Assembly (NCBI GenBank): GCA_024639645.1
Contig: JAHEIB010000014.1
Span: 1-33,340, forward strand
DNA: 33,340 bases
Source of the DNA: Deltaproteobacteria bacterium
Lineage (GTDB): Bacteria > Desulfobacterota > Desulfobacteria > Desulfobacterales > B30-G6
Direction: 5' to 3'
How positions within the stretch are numbered: position 1 is the stretch's first letter; each line of letters opens with the position of its first letter. Shown piece by piece: positions 8,671-16,648 of the stretch. The notes beneath the pieces are model-generated. The model worked only from the letters and a program-made list of their open reading frames with translations. It had not been told where the DNA came from and made no database searches. Position numbers and translations under genes: made by a program.

Positions 8671-9021
8671 ATGAAAAAAATACTCATTGTGGATGATGAT
8701 CCCAACATCATTGACTACCTGACGACCTTGTTTGAGGACAACGGCTACAGCACCTTTTCAGCGCATGATGTCAAGGAGGGCCTGGAAATCGCCAAAAGGG
8801 AAACACCGGATCTGATTACCCTTGATCTTGAAATGCCGGAAGAGTGGGGGCCGCGTTTCTATCGGAAAATGTGCCAGGAAAAAAAGTTGAAAAATATTCC
8901 TGTAATCGTTATCAGCGGTCTTTCCGGTGGGGATCACGCCATTGGCAAGGCTGTGGCCTTCGTGTCGAAACCTTTTGATCGCGAGTATCTGATAAAGATC
9001 GTGAAAGAGACACTTGATTAG
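8671..9021 (+). CDS. rrf1: stand-alone receiver-domain response regulator (Rrf1-like)
   Basis: From ATG 8671 the product is a 116-residue single REC domain: acidic pair in ILIVDDDPN, phosphoacceptor Asp in ITLDLEMPE, Thr/Ser in VISGLS, and Lys in VSKPFD. AGAGAGGGACGG gives the ribosome site; an in-frame TTG at 8641 lacks support. No output domain follows. Rrf1 of D. vulgaris is also a receiver-type regulator directly behind the hmc structural genes, so position and domain support the name. It may relay phosphate from the kinase encoded next. Confidence 0.85.
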   Translation: MKKILIVDDDPNIIDYLTTLFEDNGYSTFSAHDVKEGLEIAKRETPDLITLDLEMPEEWGPRFYRKMCQEKKLKNIPVIVISGLSGGDHAIGKAVAFVSKPFDREYLIKIVKETLD

Positions 9022-9023
9022 GG

Positions 9024-10565
9024 ATGGAACCATCCATGTCCGATGATATACTCATCATAGACAAAGATACCAGTCACGCCAAGGCACTGGGTGTTTATCT
9101 GGAGCGAAAGCGGCTGGAAGCCTATCTGGCTTCCAGCTGTGAAGATGTCATGGTGTTGTTCGACAACATCAGCACGGAAATCGTTCTGGCCGATCCAGGA
9201 CTTCCGGACATGGAGATGATTTCTCTGCTAAAACAGATCAAAGCAACCCATCCTAAGCTGCAGATTATCGTCATGGTGACACCGGATCAATTCGATCAAG
9301 CCATGGCGGAGCTGAAGCATGACGCTGTCCATTACCTGATGAAGCCGGTCAAAAGCACCGCCCTGGACATGGCCATGTATCAGGCTAGATCCTGGATCTC
9401 ATTAAATAGCCGGCTCGAGGCTAATGAGAAAAAATTAAAAGTTTTTCGTCACACTCAGAACTTGTTTCAACAACTCTTCGATGAGGTCCCCTGCTACATC
9501 TCCGTACAGGACAAGCAGTTCCGCCTTACAGCCACCAACAGGATGTTCAAAAAGGATTTTGGTGACGAAATCGGCTCCCACTGTTTCGAGGTATACAAAC
9601 ATAGAGGATCTCCCTGTCAGGAATGTCCTGTGGCAGATACCTTTGAGGATGGAAAGCCCCACACCACCGAAGAGGTCGTTACATCCAAGTCGGGTGAGCA
9701 GTACAATGTTATCACCTGGACCGCGCCCATTCGCAATGGTGACGGTGAGATTACCCAGGTCATGGAAATGTCCACCAACATTACCCAGATCCGGCAGCTT
9801 CAGGATCACTTGACGTCTTTGGGGCTCATGATCGGATCCATGTCGCATGGTGTCAGGGGGATGCTGACGGCCTTGGACGGTGGTATCTACCAGCTTGAGA
9901 CAGGTTTAGAAAAAAACGACAAGGAACGCACCCAACACGCTTTTGGCCAGGTCAAGCAGATGACTGGGCGAATCCGCAAAATGGTTCTGGAAATCCTATA
10001 TTATGCCAAGTCAAGGGAGCTGCGCTACCAATCCATCGATATGGTAGAAATGGCTGACAAGGTCATAGGTGATGCCTTGGCCATAGCGTCCAAAAACGGT
10101 GTGCGCCTGGAGGCGAACATATCCCCTTCTCTGGGCTTTGTTGACGTCGACCCCACCTGGTTGCAGGCCGCCCTGGTCAATTTTGTGGAAAACGCCATCG
10201 ATGCTTGTACCTACGATCGCAGCAAGAATGAACACATTGTTACATTTGATGCCTTTGAAACAGCCAATGACCGCATCTGTTTTATCATCCAGGACAACGG
10301 TATGGGGATGGACCAGGAAACAAGAGAAAAGATGTTTACCCTCTTTTTTACATCAAAAGGCTCCCAGGGAACAGGACTGGGATTGTTTATCGCCAACCGT
10401 GTTATCCATCAGCACGGCGGCAGCATCAACGTAGAATCTGAAATCAGAAAGGGTTCCCGGTTCCAGATCTGTCTGCCCAGATCGCAATCGAACCAGTCGA
10501 AAAGGATCGACATCCCCGGAAAAGTGCTGGAAACAGAAAAAAATGAGACTGACGACCAAAAGTAG
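9024..10565 (+). CDS. hybrid REC-PAS-histidine kinase
   Basis: The gene starts 3 bp after the preceding receiver gene; ATG 9036 is an alternative start. Of 513 residues, about 5-125 form a receiver with Asp57 (VLADPGLPD) and Lys108 (LMKPVK). Residues about 140-260 form a PAS domain with a Cys pair (CQECP). A dimerisation region has His275 in SMSHGVRGM, an unusual H-box, and the ATPase domain has N-box NFVENAIDAC, G1 DNGMGM and G2 GTGLGLFIAN. There is no membrane segment, so it is a cytoplasmic sensor. It probably phosphorylates the Rrf1-like receiver. The end overlaps rrf2 by 23 bases. The PAS signal is unknown. Confidence 0.9.
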   Translation: MEPSMSDDILIIDKDTSHAKALGVYLERKRLEAYLASSCEDVMVLFDNISTEIVLADPGLPDMEMISLLKQIKATHPKLQIIVMVTPDQFDQAMAELKHDAVHYLMKPVKSTALDMAMYQARSWISLNSRLEANEKKLKVFRHTQNLFQQLFDEVPCYISVQDKQFRLTATNRMFKKDFGDEIGSHCFEVYKHRGSPCQECPVADTFEDGKPHTTEEVVTSKSGEQYNVITWTAPIRNGDGEITQVMEMSTNITQIRQLQDHLTSLGLMIGSMSHGVRGMLTALDGGIYQLETGLEKNDKERTQHAFGQVKQMTGRIRKMVLEILYYAKSRELRYQSIDMVEMADKVIGDALAIASKNGVRLEANISPSLGFVDVDPTWLQAALVNFVENAIDACTYDRSKNEHIVTFDAFETANDRICFIIQDNGMGMDQETREKMFTLFFTSKGSQGTGLGLFIANRVIHQHGGSINVESEIRKGSRFQICLPRSQSNQSKRIDIPGKVLETEKNETDDQK

Positions 10566-10992
10566 ATACGGCACAAGACTCATTCTTGATCTGGCGATCA
10601 ATGCACAGAATGGCCCCGTTCCCCTGGGTGACGTATCCAAGCGTCAGAATATTTCCCTGAAATATCTTGAGCATTTGATTCGAAAACTGAAAGAGGCCGG
10701 GCTGATCAAAAGCCAGCGGGGGCCCTATGGTGGACACATGCTGAAAAAATCACCTGCTGACATTACCGTGGGGGATATTGTTCGAACATTAGAAAAGTCA
10801 ACGGCCATCACAGACTGCGCGGAGACAGAAGATAAGCTCTGCGGGGTGTGCAACCGGGCCGGGGACTGTCTTTCCCGCTGGGTATGGATCGAAGCTAGCG
10901 AGGCCATGTTCAAGCGTCTGGATGAAATTACCATCCAGGGTCTGACCACCATCAAACTCAAACCATACGAATCCGCCAATTCTCTCTACTGA
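10543..10992 (+). CDS. rrf2: Rrf2-family transcriptional regulator
   Basis: The 149-residue product has the Rrf2 winged helix: MRLTTKSRYGTRLILDLA, recognition region ISLKYLEHLIRKLKEAGLI and wing SQRGPYGGHML. Four cysteines (C92, C100, C103, C109) sit in the loop before the dimer helix, where IscR/NsrR/RsrR relatives bind Fe-S clusters. In D. vulgaris Rrf2, the founding member, ends the hmc operon and represses it; the gene has the same place here. It overlaps the kinase end by 23 bases and has only a weak ribosome site (GGAAACAG), so translation is probably coupled. Its likely target is the dyad pair at 1120-1160. Confidence 0.9.
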   Translation: MRLTTKSRYGTRLILDLAINAQNGPVPLGDVSKRQNISLKYLEHLIRKLKEAGLIKSQRGPYGGHMLKKSPADITVGDIVRTLEKSTAITDCAETEDKLCGVCNRAGDCLSRWVWIEASEAMFKRLDEITIQGLTTIKLKPYESANSLY

Positions 10993-11092
10993 TACCTATC
11001 GTATTTGTCAGGATCTTATTCTGAAATCGCTTTGGCAAATAACGTCAAAAGGAATATTCTAATTTCAACAGCTATATGTGAAAATACTGGTT

Positions 11093-11836
11093 CTAGGGAC
11101 TCACGACAGTTTCCGTGCCAAAATCTCTCCTGGAATGCCCGTTGGTTTCAAAGAGGTGAATCCAGTCTTGAACCCGTTCCCTGCCGTAGGCTTTTTCCCA
11201 GGCGGTCAAGATGGTTTTTACGGGGATGTCTGCATACACACCGTGATCGTCCACATATTCCATAAACCGTTTCTCTTCGAGGTTATAGGCCTGAAAAACA
11301 GAATCTTCGTGACCGTTGAATTCGAGAGGGTCTACATGGTGCCGATGGCAGAGTTCTTTGTTGAAGGCGGGGGTTGACTTGACCCATTTGTCATTTAGAA
11401 AGAATTCAGTATAACCATGGTATACAAACAGATCAGACCCCAGGAAGTCCAGCAGTTCACGGGTAGCCAGGTGGTTACGCACGGTGGCAAAGCCCACCCG
11501 GGATGGAATGCCGAGGCACCGGCCCAGGGCACAGAGGAGGGATGCTTTACAGACACAATATCCCCGCCTGCTCTGCAGCACCTGGCTTGCCTGGTAATGT
11601 TCGGGGAGAAAGAACGGGTAATAGGGGTCATACCGGATGTCATCTCTGACCGCATAATAGATAGCGACAGCAAGGTCAAGGGATCGGTTTTGGGTGTGTT
11701 TGGTCATTGTCCGGGCATAAGACTGGATGTCCGGATGATGACTGTCGATAATTTCCGTGGGTTGCAGGTATTGGTCGAAGTTCAATTTATCCGCCTTCGC
11801 AGAATACCACGAGCATGCCCGAGGGGATCCATTCAT
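11093..11836 (-). CDS. transglutaminase-like cysteine protein
   Basis: The 247-residue product has a transglutaminase-like core: the nucleophile region SRRGYCVCKASLLCALGRC and a His in YHGYTEFFLNDKWVKSTPAFN. Where many family members have an Asp (W-x-x-x-D-P), this one has Thr-Pro. That may mean a variant third catalytic residue or a non-peptidase role. No signal peptide is visible. The start codon overlaps the stop of the PilT-like ATPase gene (ATGA), so the two are cotranslated. It closes a four-gene minus-strand operon with PilZ and MshEN proteins. Substrate unknown. Confidence 0.75.
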   Translation of the reverse strand: MNGSPRACSWYSAKADKLNFDQYLQPTEIIDSHHPDIQSYARTMTKHTQNRSLDLAVAIYYAVRDDIRYDPYYPFFLPEHYQASQVLQSRRGYCVCKASLLCALGRCLGIPSRVGFATVRNHLATRELLDFLGSDLFVYHGYTEFFLNDKWVKSTPAFNKELCHRHHVDPLEFNGHEDSVFQAYNLEEKRFMEYVDDHGVYADIPVKTILTAWEKAYGRERVQDWIHLFETNGHSRRDFGTETVVSP

Positions 11837-13425
11837 AGTTTTCCAGAAGTGATTTCCCGGAAAAAAATTTCGTCTTCGGCATACAAGGCGCCGTCTTCCA
11901 GCCGGATGGCATTTTTCTTATAAAGATTTGCCAGAGATACATCCAGGGATACAAAATCTTCTGTTCCGGCCTGCATTTGTGAACGGACATGGTGGGTTTT
12001 TTCCTCACGGATACGTTTTTTAATACGGTGACTGTTGATAAGTTTCTCCAAGGCCAGCACCCGGCGGGCCCCTTTCCTGGCAGGTATCAAACGCTGGGCC
12101 AGAGAGAGCAGGAGGCAGTCGGCCAGCATCTGACGCACAAGATTCTGTTCATGGGGTTCGAAGGAATTGATTACCGTTTCGATGACGGAAGTGGAGCTGT
12201 TGGCGTGAATCGTGCTCAGTACCAGATGACCGGTAGAGGCGGCTTTTATCGCAATTTCATAGCTTTCCTTGTCACGCATTTCACCGATGACAATGACATC
12301 CGGTGCCTGGCGGAATACGTTTCGCAGGCCTTCACTGAAGGACTGGGTATCCCTGCCGACCTGACGCTGGTTGATATTGCTCATCTTGTGCTGGTGAAGA
12401 TACTCAACCGGGTCTTCAAGCGTCACGATGTTACATTGCCTGTTGGTGTTGATGATGTCCACCAGGGCGCAAAGGGTTGTTGACTTGCCGTGGCCGGCAG
12501 GCCCGGCAATCAGAATTAATCCCTGGGGCTTGAGACAGAAATCTCTCAGCCAGTTAGGAAGGTTGAGCTGAGAAAAAGAAGGGATGGTTTCCGGGAGGTT
12601 TCGAATGGCAATGGCGATGGATCCTCTCTGTCTGAAAATATTGGCCCGGAAACGTCCGATGCCCGGATAGGTGATGGCAAAACCCATGTCATTGCTGCCG
12701 AGAAAGTGATCCCAGTCTTCAGCGGACAAAAAATCCCTGGCATATTTTTCGCAGTCATCTGGTGTGAGGGGCGCCATATTCAATCGTTTTACCTCATTGC
12801 TGATTTTGATACAGGGAGGGGCACCCGGCGTCAGGAGCATATCACTGGCATCGGATTTTGACAGGTATTGCAGCAGTGAAATCAGGGGGGGTGCCTTGCT
12901 CATTTTTTCCCAGGAATTTTCAACCATTCTCTGGATCAATTCTCCCTGCAGACCATGCCGGGCGTCCGTCAAAAGGATTTTTCTGGCTGCTTCCATCATA
13001 AAAGAGGGAATCATCACGGGTTTTATTTTTTTATTTAGAGAAAATTCGAGTTCGCTGATGATTTCAAAATCATTGGGGTTGACCATGGCCAGAGTGAGAG
13101 TGGTCTGATCTGCGGATAGCGGCAGTATCTTCGCGTTGAATATCTTTTCCCGTGGTATCAGGTCGAGTACGGAATTCTCGATATCGATTTTAAACAGGTT
13201 GATAGTCGGAATACCACTCTGACGACTTAAAAAAGCCAGCAGGTCATCGATATCGATATACCCCAGTTCCAAGAGAATGGAACCCAGCTGTCCGCCTGCC
13301 AGTGTTTGTTTTGTAAGCGCCTGCCGCAGCTGTTCCTTGGTGATGAGCTTGCTGTCGATGAAAGAATCGCCTATGCGCTGCTTGCCGGCCGGCTTTGTTG
13401 CTCCATGATCGGTATGTTCTGCCAT
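11833..13425 (-). CDS. MshEN domain fused to PilT-type secretion ATPase
   Basis: The 530-residue protein begins with an MshEN (T2SSE_N) domain: two copies of the c-di-GMP-binding motif, RIGDSFIDSKLITKEQLRQAL and QLGSILLELGYIDIDDLLAFL. After a linker, a PilT/GspE ATPase domain has Walker A GPAGHGKSTT, Asp box VTLEDPVEYLHQ, Walker B DVIVIGEMRD and His box LSTIHANSS. The ATPase half looks more like PilT (retraction) than PilB, and the tetra-cysteine of many GspE/PilB proteins is absent. No pilin or other pilus gene is in the window. It probably powers or regulates a pilus-like machine under c-di-GMP control; the partner is unknown. Confidence 0.88.
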   Translation of the reverse strand: MAEHTDHGATKPAGKQRIGDSFIDSKLITKEQLRQALTKQTLAGGQLGSILLELGYIDIDDLLAFLSRQSGIPTINLFKIDIENSVLDLIPREKIFNAKILPLSADQTTLTLAMVNPNDFEIISELEFSLNKKIKPVMIPSFMMEAARKILLTDARHGLQGELIQRMVENSWEKMSKAPPLISLLQYLSKSDASDMLLTPGAPPCIKISNEVKRLNMAPLTPDDCEKYARDFLSAEDWDHFLGSNDMGFAITYPGIGRFRANIFRQRGSIAIAIRNLPETIPSFSQLNLPNWLRDFCLKPQGLILIAGPAGHGKSTTLCALVDIINTNRQCNIVTLEDPVEYLHQHKMSNINQRQVGRDTQSFSEGLRNVFRQAPDVIVIGEMRDKESYEIAIKAASTGHLVLSTIHANSSTSVIETVINSFEPHEQNLVRQMLADCLLLSLAQRLIPARKGARRVLALEKLINSHRIKKRIREEKTHHVRSQMQAGTEDFVSLDVSLANLYKKNAIRLEDGALYAEDEIFFREITSGKL

Positions 13426-13439
13426 GATGTATGCCTCTA

Positions 13440-13748
13440 TTATTCTTCGTATAGGTACTCGTTTTCAAGAGCGGTCTTTTCAGCCTCGGTGATGATGTCG
13501 AACTCTACAAGAATATCACCGATCCCGGCCTCCCGGAGCACATCAATTTTCATGATGTTCTTCGGATTCTTTTTCTGAATGCTGAAAAAGGTATAGCGAA
13601 GGTTGAGCTTTTCCTTTTTGAGCATCCTGAATGAGTCCATGATGTGGATATCCGCACCGCCAGTATAAATATAATGGTGTGCGATCAACATGTAGAAAGA
13701 ACCAGCGATAATTGCATACAGAAGGTATTTTTTGAGGACTTGTGCCAT
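13440..13748 (-). CDS. small single-span membrane protein, unknown
   Basis: I chose ATG 13748, which gives 102 residues: MAQVLKKYLLYAIIAGSFYM begins the membrane helix, followed by a polar region ending ENEYLYEE. AGGAG lies 12 bases upstream, a long spacing. A longer frame from TTG 13859 would overlap the PilZ stop codon but has no support. The C-terminal part (EAGIGDILVEFDIITEAEKTAL) loosely resembles one MshEN repeat of the next gene. Function not recognised; it sits between the PilZ gene and the MshEN-ATPase gene. Confidence 0.6.
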   Translation of the reverse strand: MAQVLKKYLLYAIIAGSFYMLIAHHYIYTGGADIHIMDSFRMLKKEKLNLRYTFFSIQKKNPKNIMKIDVLREAGIGDILVEFDIITEAEKTALENEYLYEE

Positions 13749-13855
13749 GCTTTCAATGTTCTCCTGACTATCATAAAAAGATTGATGTCCACGGGTTATA
13801 CAGAGCCATTTGATGCCGTCAAGGGTATACCACCTATTTTGATGGAATCCCCAGA

Positions 13856-14341
13856 TCAAGGCATCAGGTAGAAACCAAGATCTTTGTCATAGGGTTGAAA
13901 TTTGATAAATACCGCATTGATCATGTTTTTATCCGAGGCGGTTACTTTTGCCTTCCGTTGAATAAAGGTTTTATTGCTGTCATCCAGATGAAAGGAGACT
14001 TCCAGTAGATCGTTCTTCATGATAAGATTTCCAGGGGTTAAATTGGCAAAATCAATGCCGCCGAGGGAAAGACTTTCGACTGCCATCCGGCCGGAATCAC
14101 CTGTTTTTTCATTACGGTATTCACCGTCAAAATTGACGGTCATTCGATAATGTCTCCTGAATTCGATGATACAGCGAAATACATTGCCGCAGCTGCATCT
14201 AGCTTTGATACCCCGCTTGGATGATTTGTGTTCATTTGCATTGAAACGTTGTGAAATGTTGCATTTCGGACATGTAATTTTTACCGTATCGTCAGTATTC
14301 GCATAGAAGGTATGAAACGCAGTTGTTTCAATAATTTTCAT
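13856..14341 (-). CDS. PilZ-domain protein with N-terminal Cys4 zinc ribbon
   Basis: Of 161 residues, about 22-55 form a small ribbon with CPKC and CSC pairs, like MJ0042-type zinc fingers. A PilZ domain follows: the Arg-rich c-di-GMP switch in EFRRHYRMTVNF and the second motif in VESLSLGGIDF, the latter slightly off the D/NxSxxG consensus. It is the first gene of the operon leading to the MshEN-PilT ATPase and probably a c-di-GMP receptor for it. GGGAG lies about 11 bases before the ATG. The intergenic region to the divergent J-domain gene (171 bp) must hold its promoter. Confidence 0.8.
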   Translation of the reverse strand: MKIIETTAFHTFYANTDDTVKITCPKCNISQRFNANEHKSSKRGIKARCSCGNVFRCIIEFRRHYRMTVNFDGEYRNEKTGDSGRMAVESLSLGGIDFANLTPGNLIMKNDLLEVSFHLDDSNKTFIQRKAKVTASDKNMINAVFIKFQPYDKDLGFYLMP

Positions 14342-14512
14342 ATGAGGATTCTCCCATAATATCGAATCGATTCATACAAATGAATAGGAATATAAATAAA
14401 ATGGTATCATTTTTCAATTTCTTTTTTTAAAATGAAATATATTACAGCCGGACACAATGGAAATCCCGTCCGTTTCATCAAACCATGACAATTCAAATGG
14501 GATAGCAAATCT

Positions 14513-15247
14513 ATGGGCAAGCCCTTACAAACACAGCACAATAAGCGCCACAGTGTCGACCCGAAAAAATGTCTTTCGTGTGGTACCACTGAAAACATGG
14601 GTAACCGAAAATACTGCTCTGTGGCGTGTAGAAAAAAACTGCGCCATCAGCTGAACATCCGGACCGGTCTTTTGAAAGCCCTCAATGCACGCTATGCAAC
14701 GTTTTATTTTACAGATGAGCTGCTGATCATGGATGTTCTCCCAATCGGTTCTATAAAGATATACAGTTTTCTTTTTCCGCGGTCCCGGAACAGGGAACCG
14801 GTGGCGGATTTTTCAGAGCTGTGCAATATCCTGGGGAATGCCTGGTGGGGAGAGATGAAAAGGACCAATCGGGAATATCTTGCCTCGCAACATGTGCTGA
14901 ACCAGGCGGCCCCCAAGGATTTTTCAATGGAATCGATTCAGCCGGAGATAGTGAAAATACCTGTTGTCAAGGGAAGTGGAAAGTTACTGTTGTATTTAAA
15001 GCTCGACAGGGAGGCTCTCCATTCAAAAAAACTCAAGCAGGTTATCAAGTCGGCCTACCGGCGTCAGGCCAGAATCGTTCACCCAGACATGGGTGGAGAT
15101 GAGAACGCCTTCCGTAAAATCTATCAGGCTTATGAGACCCTGATGGCGTGGGCCGAGGAACCGAGTTTTCTGAAACGCAGTGGTTTCCCGGACAAATGGT
15201 TTTATGACGGAAATAAAAACAGGTGGGTACAGCCGACACCTAACTGA
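14513..15247 (+). CDS. J-domain protein with N-terminal Cys4 motif
   Basis: The 244-residue product carries a C-terminal J domain (about residues 168-222) with the HPD motif in RIVHPDMGGDENAFRKIYQ, which stimulates DnaK-type ATPases. The N-terminus has a CLSCG...YCSVAC pattern (about residues 20-40) typical of a short zinc-binding knuckle. The middle is not recognised. It differs from DnaJ in domain order: there is no G/F region and no CXXCXGXG repeat, so it is an orphan co-chaperone. The ribosome site is weak. It is divergent from the PilZ operon and convergent with the radical SAM gene. Confidence 0.75.
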   Translation: MGKPLQTQHNKRHSVDPKKCLSCGTTENMGNRKYCSVACRKKLRHQLNIRTGLLKALNARYATFYFTDELLIMDVLPIGSIKIYSFLFPRSRNREPVADFSELCNILGNAWWGEMKRTNREYLASQHVLNQAAPKDFSMESIQPEIVKIPVVKGSGKLLLYLKLDREALHSKKLKQVIKSAYRRQARIVHPDMGGDENAFRKIYQAYETLMAWAEEPSFLKRSGFPDKWFYDGNKNRWVQPTPN

Positions 15248-15253
15248 GCTATA

Positions 15254-15309
15254 AGCGATAAGCTGTAAGCTATAAGCGGATTACCGCTTATAGCTTACAG
15301 CTTATCGCT
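15254..15309. terminator. perfect 26-bp palindrome (family A, copy 3), likely two-way terminator
   Basis: Arms at 15254-15279 and 15284-15309 are perfectly complementary, with loop ATTA. The left arm begins AGCGATAAGCTGTAAGCTAT. The element fills the gap between the convergent J-domain and radical SAM genes and contains part of the radical SAM stop codon (15308-15310). A hairpin this strong would halt or protect transcripts from both sides, although no long T-run follows. It is the most regular of the seven family A repeats. Confidence 0.6.
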
Positions 15310-16465
15310 AAATATACCTATCCGCCAGTCCTGAAATAAAAGCATCTACGCCCTCCTTGCCATCTTTTACGCGAATATCGGCCACCAGATTTTTGATTTT
15401 ATGATAGGTGGCCGAATCATTTTGCAGATCATCGGTTGAGTGGTAGGCACCACCCCGGCGACCGGCTCTGTATATCAATCGATCCTGATCGGAAAGCATT
15501 TGATATTTGGCGATAACGTCGAGCATGGTATTTTTATCTTTCGGCAGGCTGCCTGAAACTTCTTCCAGTAGATTCATGATGTGGTCACTGGTGATGGTGC
15601 TGTGGATGCCATCAAGGGTTTCAATAAAGAGGCGGGTTTCTTCAGCAAGCATATCATCTGTCTGCGGCGTAAATGTCCCATCGATCAAATTCTGATACAG
15701 CGGAATTCGTTGCGGTACCCTGAGGCTACGCAACCTGATAAAGTGGGGATCGATCCGGTTGAGTACATTGGCTGTTTCAAGGGCGTGTTCCCGCCACATT
15801 TCCTGGCCTCCCAGACCGGGCATAATATATTCGGAAAGCTCCATGCCGGCTGCAATGACGCTTCGGCCGGCATCGATCTGCTGGGCAGCGGTCACCCCTT
15901 TTTTCATCAGCTTCAGGAGCGGATCATATCCGGTCTCAAGGCCTATATGAATTCGATCCAGGCCTGCTTTGTGGATCTTTTTGAGTGACTTTACTGATTT
16001 ACGGATAATGGTCCTGGACCGCGAATAGGTGGTTACCCGCTTGATGCCGGGGAATGTTTTTCTCAGAAATTCAAGTATTTTTACAAGATCATCGGTTACC
16101 ATCACCAGGTTGTCTGCGTCTTGAAGAAAACAGGCCCGGGTATCGTAATAGAGCCAGGCGGCAACACTGCGATAGTTGTCATGATAGCGGGCTTCATTGA
16201 AGATGGTGGTGATCACGGCATCGTTGACTTGCCCTGAGAAGCCCGATCGTTTTGAGAGGGATCGGATATCGTCGGCTATCTGCCTGGCTGCCAGGATATC
16301 CTGTTTTATTTCGTCAACGGATCTCAAGGAAAACTTCCGGTTCTTGTATACGGGGCAGAACAGGCATTGGTTCCACGGGCAGTTGCGGGTGATGCGTAAA
16401 AGCAAACTGCGGGCTTCGTTGGGTGGCCGGATAGGCCCCTGTTCAAAACCGGGATGATCTTTCAT
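15308..16465 (-). CDS. radical SAM protein
   Basis: The 385-residue protein has a cluster motif near residue 29, RNCPWNQCLFC, with CX4CX2C spacing rather than the classic CX3CX2C. A SAM-domain signature follows: RIHIGLETGYDPLL, and later EYIMPGLGGQ. The fold resembles YgiQ/Elp3-like and uncharacterised COG1032-type enzymes. The C-terminal part is helical and without further cysteine clusters. Substrate unknown. The stop codon lies in the perfect palindrome at 15254-15309. Its ribosome site (AAGGAG) stands before ATG 16465. Confidence 0.82.
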   Translation of the reverse strand: MKDHPGFEQGPIRPPNEARSLLLRITRNCPWNQCLFCPVYKNRKFSLRSVDEIKQDILAARQIADDIRSLSKRSGFSGQVNDAVITTIFNEARYHDNYRSVAAWLYYDTRACFLQDADNLVMVTDDLVKILEFLRKTFPGIKRVTTYSRSRTIIRKSVKSLKKIHKAGLDRIHIGLETGYDPLLKLMKKGVTAAQQIDAGRSVIAAGMELSEYIMPGLGGQEMWREHALETANVLNRIDPHFIRLRSLRVPQRIPLYQNLIDGTFTPQTDDMLAEETRLFIETLDGIHSTITSDHIMNLLEEVSGSLPKDKNTMLDVIAKYQMLSDQDRLIYRAGRRGGAYHSTDDLQNDSATYHKIKNLVADIRVKDGKEGVDAFISGLADRYI

Positions 16466-16477
16466 GGCGATACTCCT

Positions 16478-16516
16478 TAGTTATAAGCTGTAAGCATTAA
16501 GCTGCTTATGGCTTGT
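16478..16516. repeat. TAAGC-rich repeat (family A), copy 4
   Basis: A shorter copy, TTATAAGCTGTAAGCATTAA followed by GCTGCTTATGGCTTG, lies between the radical SAM and M24 peptidase genes. It runs directly into the family B repeat that follows. Confidence 0.6.
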
Positions 16517-16533
16517 TGTTTTCAGACGTTCTT

Positions 16534-16645
16534 TAACCCTTATACGCTGGGAAGCTAGGATGCTTGGAAGCGGTGATGCTGTTGTCCGCATACTCCTTTC
16601 AGCTCCCCTCAAACCCTTGTATCACCCCCGGACCCTGGAACCCAT
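16534..16645. repeat. AACCCTTGTATC repeat (family B), copy 1
   Basis: The stretch has the family B order: CTGGGAAGCTAGGATGCTTG, then GATGCTGTTGTCCGC, then a CAG-C-CCC-TC element, AAACCCTTGTATCACCCCCG and GGACCCTGGAACCC. The same order occurs at 25567-25692, 26705-26852 and 33131-33222. It lies directly 3' of the minus-strand M24 peptidase gene and fills the gap between that gene and the radical SAM gene. Confidence 0.65.
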
Positions 16646-16648
16646 GCG

